NCBI GenBank assembly: GCA_018343915.1
Contig: JABRWF010000004.1
Coordinates: 2,852,001 to 2,916,000, forward strand
DNA length: 64,000 nucleotides
Reading direction: 5' to 3'
From: Agroathelia rolfsii
Taxonomy: Eukaryota; Basidiomycota; Agaricomycetes; Amylocorticiales; Amylocorticiaceae
Shown: positions 11,063 to 22,308 of the stretch, piece after piece
How positions within the stretch are numbered: position 1 is the first letter of the stretch
Layout: every line of letters starts with the position of its first letter
Position numbers and translations under genes: made by a program
The notes under the pieces: generated by a model
What the model was told of the DNA's origin: nothing
What the model saw: only the letters and a program-made list of their open reading frames with translations
The model's database searches: none

Positions 11063-12674
11063 CTACATTTCAACATCGACTTCGCCAGCTGCATCTTCCG
11101 CTATCGTACCCCCCACGCTGGCAGCTAAGAAAGGCTGATCATCTTCTCCTTCAGCATCGGGTTCCCCGTCTGCGTCGGCATCTGCAGCAAGGGCCTCTCT
11201 AATCCATTCAGGCTTGTCGACCTCAGCCTTGGCCTCCTCCCGTTCTTGCAATTCATCAGCTTCAAAGGGCACCAGCGAAACGTGGACTGTGTCCCATTTG
11301 TCTTGGTATGTATCAAGGGGCTGTGATGATTCAAATAAGATTAGAGTTTTCGAAGAAGAGGTAGCACGTACATTGACACGTTTCTTTTTTAAGAACATCT
11401 TTCGTTCTATGTTCTTGAAGTAAGCTCCCTTTGGTCGTGCTGGTCTAACAGCAGAATCTGCCGCAGGATCAGCTTCCACACCATCATCCAGAACCAGCAA
11501 AAATTCGTTGGTAATATCTTGCTCGATTTTGACAGTTTCATAGTCTCGCACGAAGTGGAAGGAAGTTGTCTAGATGAAACATTAACACATAAGCATGAGG
11601 GTTAATACCAGAGACAGGAGAAGACGGTTCACATTTGAAGAATCGTCGTCTTTCGATTGGGGCTTAATCCGAGATTCTTTGAAGGCAAGTGCAGCCTCGT
11701 CGTCTTGAGTAAGATAATAAGCCAGAAAGTGATCACCGTCTGATTCCATGGGTCGCATAACAGCACAGTCCAATCTAGGATCATCAACCTTTTGAGGGCG
11801 AAGCATAAGGATTTAGAAAGTGAAAATACACAAGAGCTCACATCCACAGCCCTCTCTCCAGGCCGTTCAGCAAACCTGAACAGGTCATACGCGTTCGCCC
11901 AAGTGTCGGCATCTGGCAAAAGCGGGTACGAGGCAACGGCCTTGAGACCCGGTTTGGTTGGATGTTTCAGGCCTTCTAAGCCTTCATCACTATCCTCTGA
12001 ATACTGTTGTGCTGCTGCAAACGAGGCCTCGATATTAGCGAGTTGCGCTGCGCGACTGACATCGATAGCCGAGGTTCTGTTCATTCTTGATGCAGCCGAG
12101 TTGCTATCTAAAGAGCGCAAAGACGAGTATCGACTAATATATTCCGTCTTTCTTAGCCATGAAACATGGGCTGGCAGGGCGGAAGAGGTAGAGGCATGAG
12201 GTTGGGAGCCATTGAGGAAATTGGCGGATGATGATGATGATGGATCCAATAGGAGGAATTCATCCTTGGGATCAAGTGTGGGTAGATCATTAGGATCTGG
12301 GTTGAAAGCTATACAACTGCGGTGGTTATTCACAAAAGGACTGCAAGTACAGACAGTTGAGACGAACCAGAATCATCGCCATTGAGTTCCCATAACGAGT
12401 CCCACATTCCAAGGTCGAGAGGCATCCCAAGCTCGGCATCAACAACCATAGGAAATGGTGTCTCCTGCGCTATAGCATTGAGAAACTCTGGCTTCGCATA
12501 TCGTTGTGGGTCGGTTTGTATATTGATGAACTTGGGCGGGCATGGTGGTGGTGGGATTGGGTTGAGGTATCGCACGCGAACCAGAAGGTCTAATTTGCTG
12601 AGGCGATGATATCCAAAGCATTAGACCCGTATTCATTTCAGTTTCACAGAGGCAGACCTTTTGCTAGTGCTCAT
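11063..12674 (-). CDS. PAF1: RNA polymerase II-associated factor 1 (PAF1 complex)
   Basis: This is a core subunit of the nuclear PAF1 complex, which travels with RNA polymerase II and supports elongation and histone H2B ubiquitination. Exon 1 is a 17-nt start exon at 12658-12674. It splices to KLDLLVRVRYLNPIPPPPCP, the hallmark N-terminus of the family. Next come PKFINIQTDPQRYAKPEFLN, the phrase VDAELGMPLDLGMWDSLW, and then WLRKTEYISRY (the conserved W-L-R-[KR]-[TP]-E-Y-[IL] motif). A KHP-TKPGLKAVASYPLLPD block follows. The last exon encodes DYETVKIEQDITNEFLLVLDD and ends in an acidic Asp/Glu/Ala-rich tail, as in other Paf1 proteins. Frames join through at least four short introns. Confidence 0.9.
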
Positions 12675-13528
12675 GGTGAGAGGAGCAACCTTCCGAGCTC
12701 AAGTTAGAGGTCTGGTACTTAGAAGTTAGAAGTGTAACCCGAGGCGGCAAGTCTTGAACAGACCCGGGCCGGAAGCAAGTGCTTGGACGTACAGTGTAAT
12801 ACACTTACTTCAAGTTTGCAACCAACTTTTCGGGAGTAAAGTATTTCTCTTCGCAAGAGGATTATGATCTGATGTGCTACAATGTTATGATTGCAGTGTA
12901 ATGAGGCTTGTATATATGCTGTATGAAGCAGTTATATCAATATTTACGTGCTGTAGAATGTAAATACCGAAAACGACGCAAAGAGGTCCAACTACAAGTA
13001 CTTTGCATCTCCTAACCAAAAGACGCTTGACCACGAGGCCAGTAGAAAGACCGGTCACAACTCGTGGATAAACACCTACATCAGCAAAACCATCGACCTT
13101 GCCTCACATATCTGATGTTTTGGGGGCTATAGTTTGCTCCGAAAAGTTGCTATCCGCCTAAAGTTTGGCCAGCGAAGGACGGATTCCACTCCTCTGAGGC
13201 CACACCTATTAGATATACTTAGGAAAAACCCTGTACACTCCCAATCCATATCTCATTGAATGCTGAGCAAAAATTTGCGTAATCATCCTTGGACGATAAG
13301 ATTGCAAAATACCTAATTTTACATTGTAATCACCCTGCACGTTATTGCGCTTCGCACCAGTTCATTGCACAATACACTACGTACAAGTGGAAGACAACTC
13401 GGAGGTCTGAGGTCCAAGATATAATGGTAGCTGACAAGCCATAACAAGTGATATAGTGTCCCAGAGAATATAATAATTAGAGGAACCCGTGAAACTTGCG
13501 CTATCTCGTCCGTTGGTATACATGTACA
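12675..13528. other. Intergenic region between NASP-like gene and PAF1
   Basis: This is 854 nt without a supported gene. It holds the PAF1 promoter (right of 12674) and the 3' flank of the histone chaperone gene. A stretch around 13020-13050, read on the minus strand, faintly resembles a tRNA 5' half, but no cloverleaf closes. The rest is ordinary AT-rich spacer. Confidence 0.35.
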
Positions 13529-15049
13529 TTACTGCTTCTCATCATCCATCTTGATTTTCTTGTCGGAGCCAGGGCTCCCAGGGGCCTCATCCTCAGCTTT
13601 CCTCTTGCCAGAGCTAGGCTCCGGCTCGGAGGCTTCAGCTGGTTTCTTCTTTTTCTTCACCACAGCCGTAAGGTCGTTTACGGGGACATTAACACTGACT
13701 GTTGATGATCCTGCCCGGGCGGCATTCAATTCACGATCTAATTCCGCAGCTGCTACGGCTGGGGCTGATCCACCAGGCTCATTTGGTGATATCTTCAACT
13801 CTTCAACCTAGTCCAGAAAATATTAGGCACTGAAGAAAGGTAATGGAAGACAGCACACCTTGAGAGCGACATCTGTTCTTAACCCATCTAGTTCCTTGAT
13901 TTCGGCTTCGATCTGAGCCTTACTCATTTTTTGAACAAGATCTTTCCGTAGGCTCGTCGTGCTTGTGTCTGATTTCTCCTTTCCTTTCCCTTTTGCGTCT
14001 TCGCCGTTGCCTTCAGATAGTGGGGGCAACGAGCCATCCAGGCCAGAGCGCAATTCTGCCAGACGAGCATCAATGCTCTCCAGAGCCTTTTCAGCATGCT
14101 CTATCGAGTCGGCCAGACGACCAGAAGTCATATCGAGCACTATAGCAAGCTTATAGCGAACTTCGGCAATTTGTCTTGAGGATACAGGAAGAAGTTTTGA
14201 TTTGAGCTCGAGGGCAGCCTCGTAATCTGATATTGCTTGGTCGAATTTTTCTGAGGAAACACCGGGTGAGTATATAAGTCAGGAAGGAGGAAAAAATCAA
14301 CAAACCTGTCTCAAGAGATACATCTCCCAATGAAATATATGTATCTGCCAACTTGAGTTTTGTCAAGTCGTCGCCATCCTGTTGCTTTTCGTAAATCGCT
14401 CTGGCAAGGTCCAGAACCTCCCACGCAGCATTGAAGTCGTCCTCAGGCTCGGCGTCGGCATCTTCCTCTTCCTCATCCCCTTCTTCTTTCTCATCATCCT
14501 CTGCATCTGCAGCAAGTGTGGCAAGGTCAACGGGAGCGTCACTAGAAGGCCCTGTATCTTCATCTTCATCTTCTGCGTCACCCGAGAACGAGAGTATTGG
14601 CCTGGCCCCGCCAGTCGCTATTTATTTTCAAAATGAACAAGAATTAATAGGGATATTCGACGAGCTGCTGATCGTAGGGTACCAGCATACGCTTATCACC
14701 TTCTTGTAACTGCGGATCCTTGGGTTCTTCTTTGCCTAAAACAGAGGCCTGAGAAATAGCATTCTCTAACAATGCCTGTCCGTATGCGAAATACAGGTCT
14801 GCAATTTCAGCAGATTGATCATCGCCTTTATCTTGTGTTCTAGAAGAGAGCCACAGCTTTAATTGGGGTAATCAGTAATGCAATTTCCCAGGGAGAGACG
14901 TACGCGATCTCGAGTGCTGTAGCATAATGGTCTACAGCTTCCTCAAATTTGCTTAGCGCAAAAGCACGTTTGGCCTTGTCGATAGAATGCTCAAGAGTTG
15001 GCGTTTGAGAGACAGGTTCTTTGGAGGAGGGTGATTCAGATGTGGCCAT
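13529..15049 (-). CDS. NASP/Hif1/Sim3-family histone chaperone (SHNi-TPR)
   Basis: This is a predicted nuclear chaperone that binds histone H3 (H3-H4 or CENP-A variants) and hands it on for chromatin assembly. The ATG at 15047-15049 gives MATSESPSSKEPVSQTPTLE. The first TPR is IDKAKRAFALSKFEEAVDHY, followed by a second (IADLYFAYGQALLENA). A long acidic Glu/Asp block near 14440-14530 interrupts TPR2, as is characteristic of SHNi-TPR proteins. TPR units then resume (YISLGDVSLET; FDQAISDYEAALELK). A helix encoded near 14100 carries LADSIEHAEKALESID. The C-terminus is Lys-rich (VVKKKKKPAEAS; SGKRKAEDEAPG), a probable nuclear localisation signal. An in-frame Met 15 codons upstream is possible but less family-like. 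Confidence 0.85.
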
Positions 15050-15453
15050 GGCGGCGTTGTGCGAAAGGTGATTGGTAGAAGAGACGGACTTCAAGTTGGA
15101 ATACGCGCTTTGGTCTTATGCTGGATTCCTGAAAGCGCGTTTTTTGTGCCACAAGCGCGCCACCGACGCCACTACCACTCATACAGTACGTGCTAATTAT
15201 TGTAAAAAAAAGTCCATGTTTCTCAATTGCACGACAACATAGTGGGATATATAGAGCAAGAGAAATTTAAACTAAACCGAAAAGGAAAACGAGTGAGGGT
15301 GTTCCGTAAGTCATGGATGCAAACGAAAGTCAATAGAGCGTATACAAGTCGAAGAAAGGAAAAACAAAAGAACGTGAAGAAATCCTACAACGTAGAAGAG
15401 AGAAGAATGGGTAATCCAAAATAACTATGGGTGGATATCAATCATTATTATCA
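15050..15453. other. Intergenic region between NASP-like and AP180-like genes
   Basis: This 404-nt spacer holds the histone chaperone promoter and the AP180 3' UTR. It is purine-rich on the plus strand (15250-15420). No gene is supported. Confidence 0.35.
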
Positions 15454-18400
15454 TCAAATGAGCGAGGCATTTTGTTGTTGGTGCTGCTGCTGCTGCTGTG
15501 GTTGTCCCTGACCATTCAAACCACTAAACATCCCCATGCCCATTCCAGCAGTACCCAGTGCAGACTGGGGCAATGTGGATTGGAAGGAAGATGCATTTCC
15601 ACCAGTCCCCGAGAGCGCAGAGTTGAAACTCGATGTGAGTGCCGCAGCACCTGTCGGTAAGGGAGGCATAGGGCCAAAGCCGGTCAAGCTCGACGTCGCC
15701 ACAGACGTGCGGAAGGGGTTCGCGGCGCCGGCTGAACCCGTCATTTGTGGGCGTAGACCAACACCGACCGTCGAGCCAGCGCTGAAAGCACCCGTAGGCT
15801 GAGCATTCAGGCCGCCAATGCCGGTGGGCTGTGAATTAAGAGCACCAATACCAAAGCCTGTGGGTGTGCTTGTCGCTGGACTGCCCATGCCAGACCCTGG
15901 ACCAATCTGAGGCGGTGGTGACGAGGGATTCTCAACAGCAGGTGTAGTAGTCGTGGACTGCGGAATCGTGGGCAGAGACTCCAGTAAGGATGCACCGAAT
16001 GATGAAGTTGGCTTGAAGGGCTTGAGACCGGTAAAACCAGTTGTTTGCGGCTTTAGCGTTGAGAGGCCTCCAAATGACGGCGCAGTGGACGTTGTGGAGG
16101 TAATTGTCGTTCCTGTTGGCTGCGAGAATAGCGAGTTGGTTGCCGTCGAGTCGGTAGCAGCCGTATTTTGTGGATGAAGGAAGGACAAGCTAGAGCCAGA
16201 TGCCGCTCCTGTTGTTCCGGACTGGCCGAACAACGACATACTTCCCACATTGCTAGATGCACCAGCTGCCCCGGAAGTGCCTTCTGCCGGCTTGTTAAAC
16301 GTGAACGCAGAGGCAATATCACTCATATATGAAGAGGCAGATGGCCCTTGACCTGCGGCAGCCCCTTGAGCATTAGGCATACCCAGAATACCGGTCTGTT
16401 GAGTCTGTAAGAGGGTTCCGTTCTGTCCATTGAGCCGAGCAGAAGTATTTTGCTGCAGATCAAACAGAGTAGGAGGCTTCGGAACTGGAGGAACAGGCTC
16501 CATGATTGGGCCAAAGGGATTCCTCGATCCTGTCTGGTGCGTTTTGACAGGTTGCATCAGGGGTGGGCTAGAAGAAGTCTTGAGAGGCGTCGACGCCGGC
16601 CTGGCTGGAGGTTTGAAAGTAGGGCTACCTGGCTGCTGGGATTGCTGCTGTGGGAAGAGTGGAGACGCCCCCGCAGAAAGCGAAGAACTCATTAAGGGTT
16701 GAGGGAATGGATTTGTGCTTCCGTTGCCCATTGCAGGCATCCCCGTCATTTGGGGGAATAAGGTGCTTTGCCTAAACGGATTTGCGCCCGTCGCCTGAGG
16801 TTGCAAAGGTGCCAAAAAGCCCGTTTGTTGAGGAAGTAGAGCTGATTGTTGGGGTGCAGGGAACCCGGTTGGTTGAGACTGAATAAAGGAAGAGAATGGA
16901 GGGTGCTGAGCCGGCTGCTGTTGCGGCATGGGCGGTTGTACCGGTTGCTGAAGAGATGCATTGAATGGGTTATGCCCACCCATTTGCCCGTTCATCCCGG
17001 CTCCGGGAAAAGCAGACGTTTGCTGGGGCACTATGAAGCCGGTTTGTTGGGGCATCATACCGAAAGCATTGGGTGCACCCATGAAAGCCCCTGTCATCTG
17101 ACGTTGCGTGAATGGATTATGTACCGCTTGTTGTTGGAAGTAAGTCGTTGAGGGGCTATATAACAAACAATTAAGGATATAATAAGACATGAGAGTATTT
17201 ATGATTCGTGACTAACCTTCCAGTTTGCGGATTGAACATGGTAGGCTGCTCCTGTTCAATAGCAGCAAAGAAATCTACAAGGCTGGGGTTGGCGTTGGCG
17301 GGTGCTGTCGTTGCACCCGATGAAGTGCCTGATGTAGAGGCTCGGGGAGTTGGTGTCTCATTCGTGGCAGGTTTAGGTGTGGATGCTATTATCAAGTCAG
17401 TCAGTCTTATAGTAGAGAAGGCTATAAGTCGATTGCACCTTTGTCGGAGGGCTTCACAGTTCGTGTTTTTGTCTTGTCTGCCCGCTCGGCGGCTTCTTTG
17501 TTAGCCTTGTATTCTATGCGATTCTGCTCAAAATTTGGGTCGTTGAGGTATTCCTCAAGTGCTCCGGCCAGCGATACAGGCGCCTGTGGGACATCTATGA
17601 GGCTGGAGGATTTGGGAGAATTCGGTTGAGCTCACATGTTTCAAATTGGGGATATCAATATTAAGAAGGTTTTGGAGCTTCCTGGCGACACCGAAATATT
17701 CAACAACGGCCTCTGTCTGGTTGCAGAATCGACGGTAAATTTGCAGCGCTTCTTCGGCATCAATCCGCGACATCTCGAAGTAGTGCTCTGAGATTGAAAG
17801 AATCAATATAATTAAGTGATATGTCCAACATAAGACATACCCAAGACGTTGATTACACCTTCATTGCAGGCCTGAAATAGGACCAAGAGATCCTTGACGA
17901 GCATTTGCAGAGCGGTCAAGGTGAGTTCGTCACTCAAATCATCCAGGTAGAACTGTAGTTATATGAGCTCATATTAACCACCGGAGTGAAAAATGCGCCT
18001 ACTCTGCACTCTATAAGGGCATCAATAGTCTTCTGTACTGCTTTGGTTTCACGAAGAAGACCCTTTTCGACACTCATCACTCGCAATTTACGCCCCGCAA
18101 GGGTCTTGCTACGGGATAGGTTACCGCCGTTCGCAGAGGCAGCAGACTTAGACAAGCTGGAACGTCTGAGGTCGCCGTCATCTAGTGCTGCGCTAGCTCG
18201 TATGTCCCGGTTTGTCTCGGATTGTACACGAACTGGATCGTGTTTCAGCTCGCGATAGCATCTTACACGGGAGTCCATGTATACTGCATAACGCTGAAGA
18301 TTGGCGGGGGCATGATAGCCTATCATACGATGTCTCAGCAACATCATGTAAGAACCAGAATAAAAAAAAGCTCACCCTCCCAGTTGCCTGATGACACATT

Positions 18401-18791
18401 CCTGAGACGCAAGACCTCCTGGGAAGAGAGGTATCCTAGTACACTGTCTGTCGCACCATTACGTATCATGTGGTGTAATACGATTAACGCTTTGAAAACG
18501 ATCTAAGTGCACATGGAGCTTGTTGAGTCGATCGTATCAATGGGGTAGTAATGACGCACAATAGCATTTGGTTCCCGAAAACGAGACGAGAGAGCATTGC
18601 AGACGTCGTGCACAGCACCGTCTTCAGACCATGTTGCTGCAATGATAGGCTCTAGATACTGGCCGGGATTGTTAGACTCATGGACTGAACTGTTGTACGT
18701 CGGAGGCCGCGGGAGAGATGGGCACCTTTTGTTTCGGCGGGGCAGCTTTTGGTTTGCAAGCAAGCTTGACAATTTTGTCATAACTCGACAT
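15454..18791 (-). CDS. ANTH-domain clathrin adaptor, AP180/YAP1801 family
   Basis: This is an endocytic adaptor that binds PtdIns(4,5)P2 and clathrin at the plasma membrane and sorts the v-SNARE. The ATG at 18789-18791 starts MSSYDKIVKLACKPKAAPPK; the following QKY completes the ANTH lipid-binding pattern K-X9-K-X-K-[HY]. The ANTH domain follows over several exons: YLEPIIAATWSEDGAVHDVC, FKALIVLHHMIRNGA, NLQRYAVYMDSRVRCYRELK and EALQIYRRFCNQTEAVVEYF. From about 17400 down to 15454 the protein is a long disordered Gln/Pro/Gly/Thr tail. I count 6 NPF motifs (EH-domain ligands) and 11 copies of the pattern [LIVM]xxQxTG, which is the Prk1/Ark-type kinase target known from yeast endocytic coat proteins. 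Introns are short. Length is near 900 residues, longer than yeast Yap1801. Confidence 0.9.
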
Positions 18792-19340
18792 TTTGCCAGC
18801 TGCGGGGAGGGACGGGGCTTTCCAGGAGCGCTCGAGCAGGCGGCGTTGGTGTCGGTTGAGTCGGGGCGATGTCGAGGCACACTCTGTGCGGCAGCGTCAC
18901 CACGGCCGTTTGAAACTCAGATTTATTTCAATATTATCGCTACATCGCCTTTACCTGAGCCATCGTCGGTGCATTATCCACTGTCGTCCCTGATTTTTTT
19001 TTTCTCTTGAGGGGAGTTATACACCACTACCGGCCTCCCAGCTGCAGAATTTATAAGCTGCTTTATTCGTTTAGGACTGCGGAGGGGACCCAGTGTGCCA
19101 GAGCGTCGCAACCCCACAAGACAGCACAGCCACGAGGATAGTGTAGATATGCGAGGCTTCGGTGTTACAATTATGACGCCTGGCAAAGGCATAACTATAA
19201 CCTCACTATCGTTGTAACTGCCACGACCATCTCCTTCTCTCTGTGCTTGCATCCTGTCCCCTGCCAGCTGGGCGTATCTTGACTGGCAATACCCTCCTAC
19301 TTAATGCCATATAACCGCGATTGAAAAGCCCTGTCTACAA
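18792..19340. other. Divergent promoter region of AP180-like and GH47 genes
   Basis: This 549-nt region lies between two start codons on opposite strands. An A/T stretch CATATAACC at 19309-19317 lies close to the GH47 start, and an A-rich run occurs near 19003 on the minus strand. No coding frame is supported. Confidence 0.4.
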
Positions 19341-22029
19341 ATGACATCATCGCCGTTGCTCCGTGCCATTTTGCGCAGCCATCCCGTAGTGGCAGTCACA
19401 AATGCCTATTATCAAAGACGAATCACTTCCAGACACGTCTTTGCCATAATAGGTTCCTTTGTTGTGCTCTGGACTTTCTTCTCTTTCGCAGATTCTAGTC
19501 CATCCCATTACCTCTCCAGCATCGTCCCAGTTGCGCCCATCACCCCTGAGACGTGGAATGAAAGAGCGGAACAGGTTAAAAATGCCTTTAAACATGCATA
19601 TTCGGGCTATGAAACGTTGGCATATCCGCATGACGAGCTGAAGCCACTGTCTGAACTAACTGAAGATGGGTAGGAGTGTGCAACATTATTCAATCACTTA
19701 ATGTTGATAATGCCTTGCCAGTTTCAACGGATGGGGTGTTACTCTATACGATTCGTTGGATACCATGATCATCATGGGTCTACAAGATGAGTACCAGCGT
19801 GCGCTTAAAACAGTCGAGAGAGAGACCTTTCCCATGAAAGAGGTACGAATGACATCAAATTGAGTCTTGCTTAGATCAGTCTGCGGGAAGTTTTGCCATC
19901 GGGATGTTTATTCGAATTATATGCCCCCCGCTAGCCTTTGTTTCTCTATGTTTCTCCGGTGTATTTGATATATTGCTTTAATTTTGGCATCACTCTCTGT
20001 TGTATCGGGTAATGCTGCTTCGGCTCCGAGGCATTTAACACCCCCTACCAACTTCTGGAGCACATGATCATTTTACACGTACCTGCTCGGCGGATCTGTG
20101 TTTCATCATTGATCAATCATTCACTGCATCGTCTTCCCTTTGCTTGCGCCAACTATTATGTTTAAGCTTGAAGCTGAAATATTGTTTTCTTGCAGGGCAA
20201 ATATGCGCCTTTCTTCGAGACTGTTATTCGCTACCTAGGAGGTCTCCTTTCTGCATATGCTTTAACTAAAGATGATATTCTTCTACGAAAAGCGGATGAA
20301 CTGGGGACTAAATTATCTCCGGCATTTAATACTTCCAGCGGTTTCCCTCTGTATAGCGTCAACACTGCTAGGTACGGGGTTTCATCATCCAAAGGTTATG
20401 CTTCTATGCCTATACCTAATTACTTAACAAATTGGACGCCTTTGCTATTACAGTGGTGCAGTACAGGGGCCACAAATTGGGATTTTGGCAGAAATAGCGT
20501 CATGCCAACTTGAGTATGAATACCTTGCACATGTGACAGGTAGCAAAGAGCACTTTGATAGAGTAAATTTATTCATTCTCGCAGTCAATATAATAATCTT
20601 GCTGACATTTTTATCAGGCTAATACGGTCATCAAAGGGCTTGCCAAGGCAGACCTACTTGATTTGGGGGGTATGGCTCCGATCAGGTTCGTGAAGGTTAA
20701 ATATTTGCGCATGCATTTTACCGAATCCCACTCAGGTGGAATGTTTCCTCCGGACAGCCTTACGACAGTACGAATGATCTGTCTATTCCCTCAAGTATAA
20801 TCTAACTCTAATCTATTTAGCTCGTTTGTCTGTCGGCTCGCAAGCTGATTCTACCCACGAATATCTTTTGAAACACTATTTGCTGACAGCACAAACGGAT
20901 GCCACCAGCCTCCAGATGTGTTCGTTTTTATATGTATTTGGCTTTTCATAGTCAACTGACATATGTTTGAACTCTAGACCTTGATACCGTAAACCAGATT
21001 TTATCTAGCCTGCTTTATGTCTCTCCCACTCGTCACCTCTTGTATGTGACCGATGTCAGTGGCAAGCCTGGAAAACGACAACCAAGTCACAAATTCGAAC
21101 ATCTTTCGTGCTTCCTGCCCGGACTCCTTGCTCTCGGCGCTCACACACTTCCTCTAAGAAATATCACACCACTTGTACCTACTTCGGATGAAAAAGACTA
21201 CAACCACCTCGCAGGCTTCGACATGCACGATCTTCACATGTGGGCGGCCGAGGGTCTGGCAGAGACATGCTATCGCACCTACGCCGACATGCCATCCGGA
21301 CTTGGGCCAGATGAGATGCGGTTCACCGAGAGGGAATCTTCATTGTGGATTAAGACTCTCCAAAAATGGAAGAGTAGTGGAGCAAGGGGTTCTCCTCCTG
21401 GGACTGCACCTGTCAAGTCGGTGATATATAGTCCCGAGGAGCGCCTGCTCGGTGCACACAGAGGACGCAATCGGGATTATTCCCTATATAGCACAAAGTA
21501 CATGTTACGTCCGGAGGTGTGTACTATTGGCCTCTTGAGAAAAGCCTCATAATCATTTTTGGGTACTGTTTAGACGGTGGAGTCGCTCTATTATATGTGG
21601 AAGATCACTGGCGATGTTAAATGGCGCGAATATGGCTGGGACATCTTCCAAGCCATTGAGCTTCACACCAAGACTGCCAGTGGATATGCAAACATCCGTG
21701 CTGTGGATGTACAGATTCCGCCCAAGGAGGATTTCATGCCAAGGTTAGTGATGGTATTAACTTTCCTTCTTCCTTCTTCCTGATATTCTAATTCCGTTAT
21801 TCCTCTCAAGTTATTTCCTAGCTGAAACGTAAGTCTACTAATCAGATACTTCTTTAGATTGATTTATATGCTCACGTTCTTCTCTGTCTCAAGGTTGAAA
21901 TACCTGTACCTCATGTTTGCAAATGATGACAACATAACATTAGATCGCTGGGTATATAACACTGAGGCCCACCCATTACCCATCTTTGAGTGGTCAGAGC
22001 AAGAGAAGATGGCGTTTGGAATCGCTTAG
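19341..22029 (+). CDS. Alpha-1,2-mannosidase, glycoside hydrolase family 47 (class I), type II membrane protein
   Basis: The enzyme trims alpha-1,2-mannose from N-glycans in the ER or Golgi. The ATG at 19341 gives a short cytosolic tail and a signal-anchor helix (HVFAIIGSFVVLWTFFSFAD). GH47 hallmarks follow in order: NGWGVTLYDSLDTMIIMGL; FFETVIRYLGGLLSAY; HLSCFLPGLLALG; LGPDEMRF; RPETVESLYYMWKITGD (catalytic Glu region); YANIRAVD; PSYFLAETLKYLYLMFA. The Ca-binding C-terminal phrase YNTEAHPLP comes last. At least eight introns occur, one of 353 nt and one flanking an 18-nt microexon. The Golgi MNS1B-like and ER Mns1-like subtypes cannot be separated by eye. Confidence 0.9.
19843..20195 (+). 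other. Unusually long (353 nt) intron of the GH47 gene
   Basis: The donor is GTACGAAT after the PMKE codons and the acceptor is TTGCAG before GKYAPFFE. It is about six times the local intron length of 50-70 nt. It holds no open frame of note, and its content is T-rich on the plus strand. Both flanking exons join in frame at phase 0. Confidence 0.7.
21811..21828 (+). other. 18-nt microexon in the GH47 gene
   Basis: The upstream exon ends in ATGCCAAG at 21743, followed by a 67-nt intron. The 18-nt exon encodes most of SYFLAET, and a second intron (21829-21893) leads to GTTGAAATACCTG. Spliced, the three pieces give the invariant GH47 phrase MPSYFLAETLKYLY. Skipping the microexon or reading through either intron would break it. 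Confidence 0.85.
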
Positions 22030-22308
22030 ATACATACATTTGACTTACCTACATTTTCAGCAATTATATAGTTTTATAACTGCCTGCGGTGCAGTTCTCC
22101 GATAATATAGCTTTCGTTTTGCCCCAAGAAAGACTGACGAAATTGGTAGCAGGGCCGGAGTGTCTACTGCTGGTCTCAAGTTTTATGACTCGGACGGACC
22201 AACTTGCTCGATCTTCTTGTTTGTCTTGTCTTGAATTGTCGCGACTTTGATTGACCGGAAGCATCCTGGTATTTTTTAACGGTGACTTCCATTCATTGCA
22301 CTACAATT

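Noticed and set aside
12990..13060. tRNA-like stretch on the minus strand between the PAF1 and NASP-like genes
   Set aside because: Only a short run resembles a tRNA 5' half. No acceptor stem, anticodon loop or B box could be assembled.
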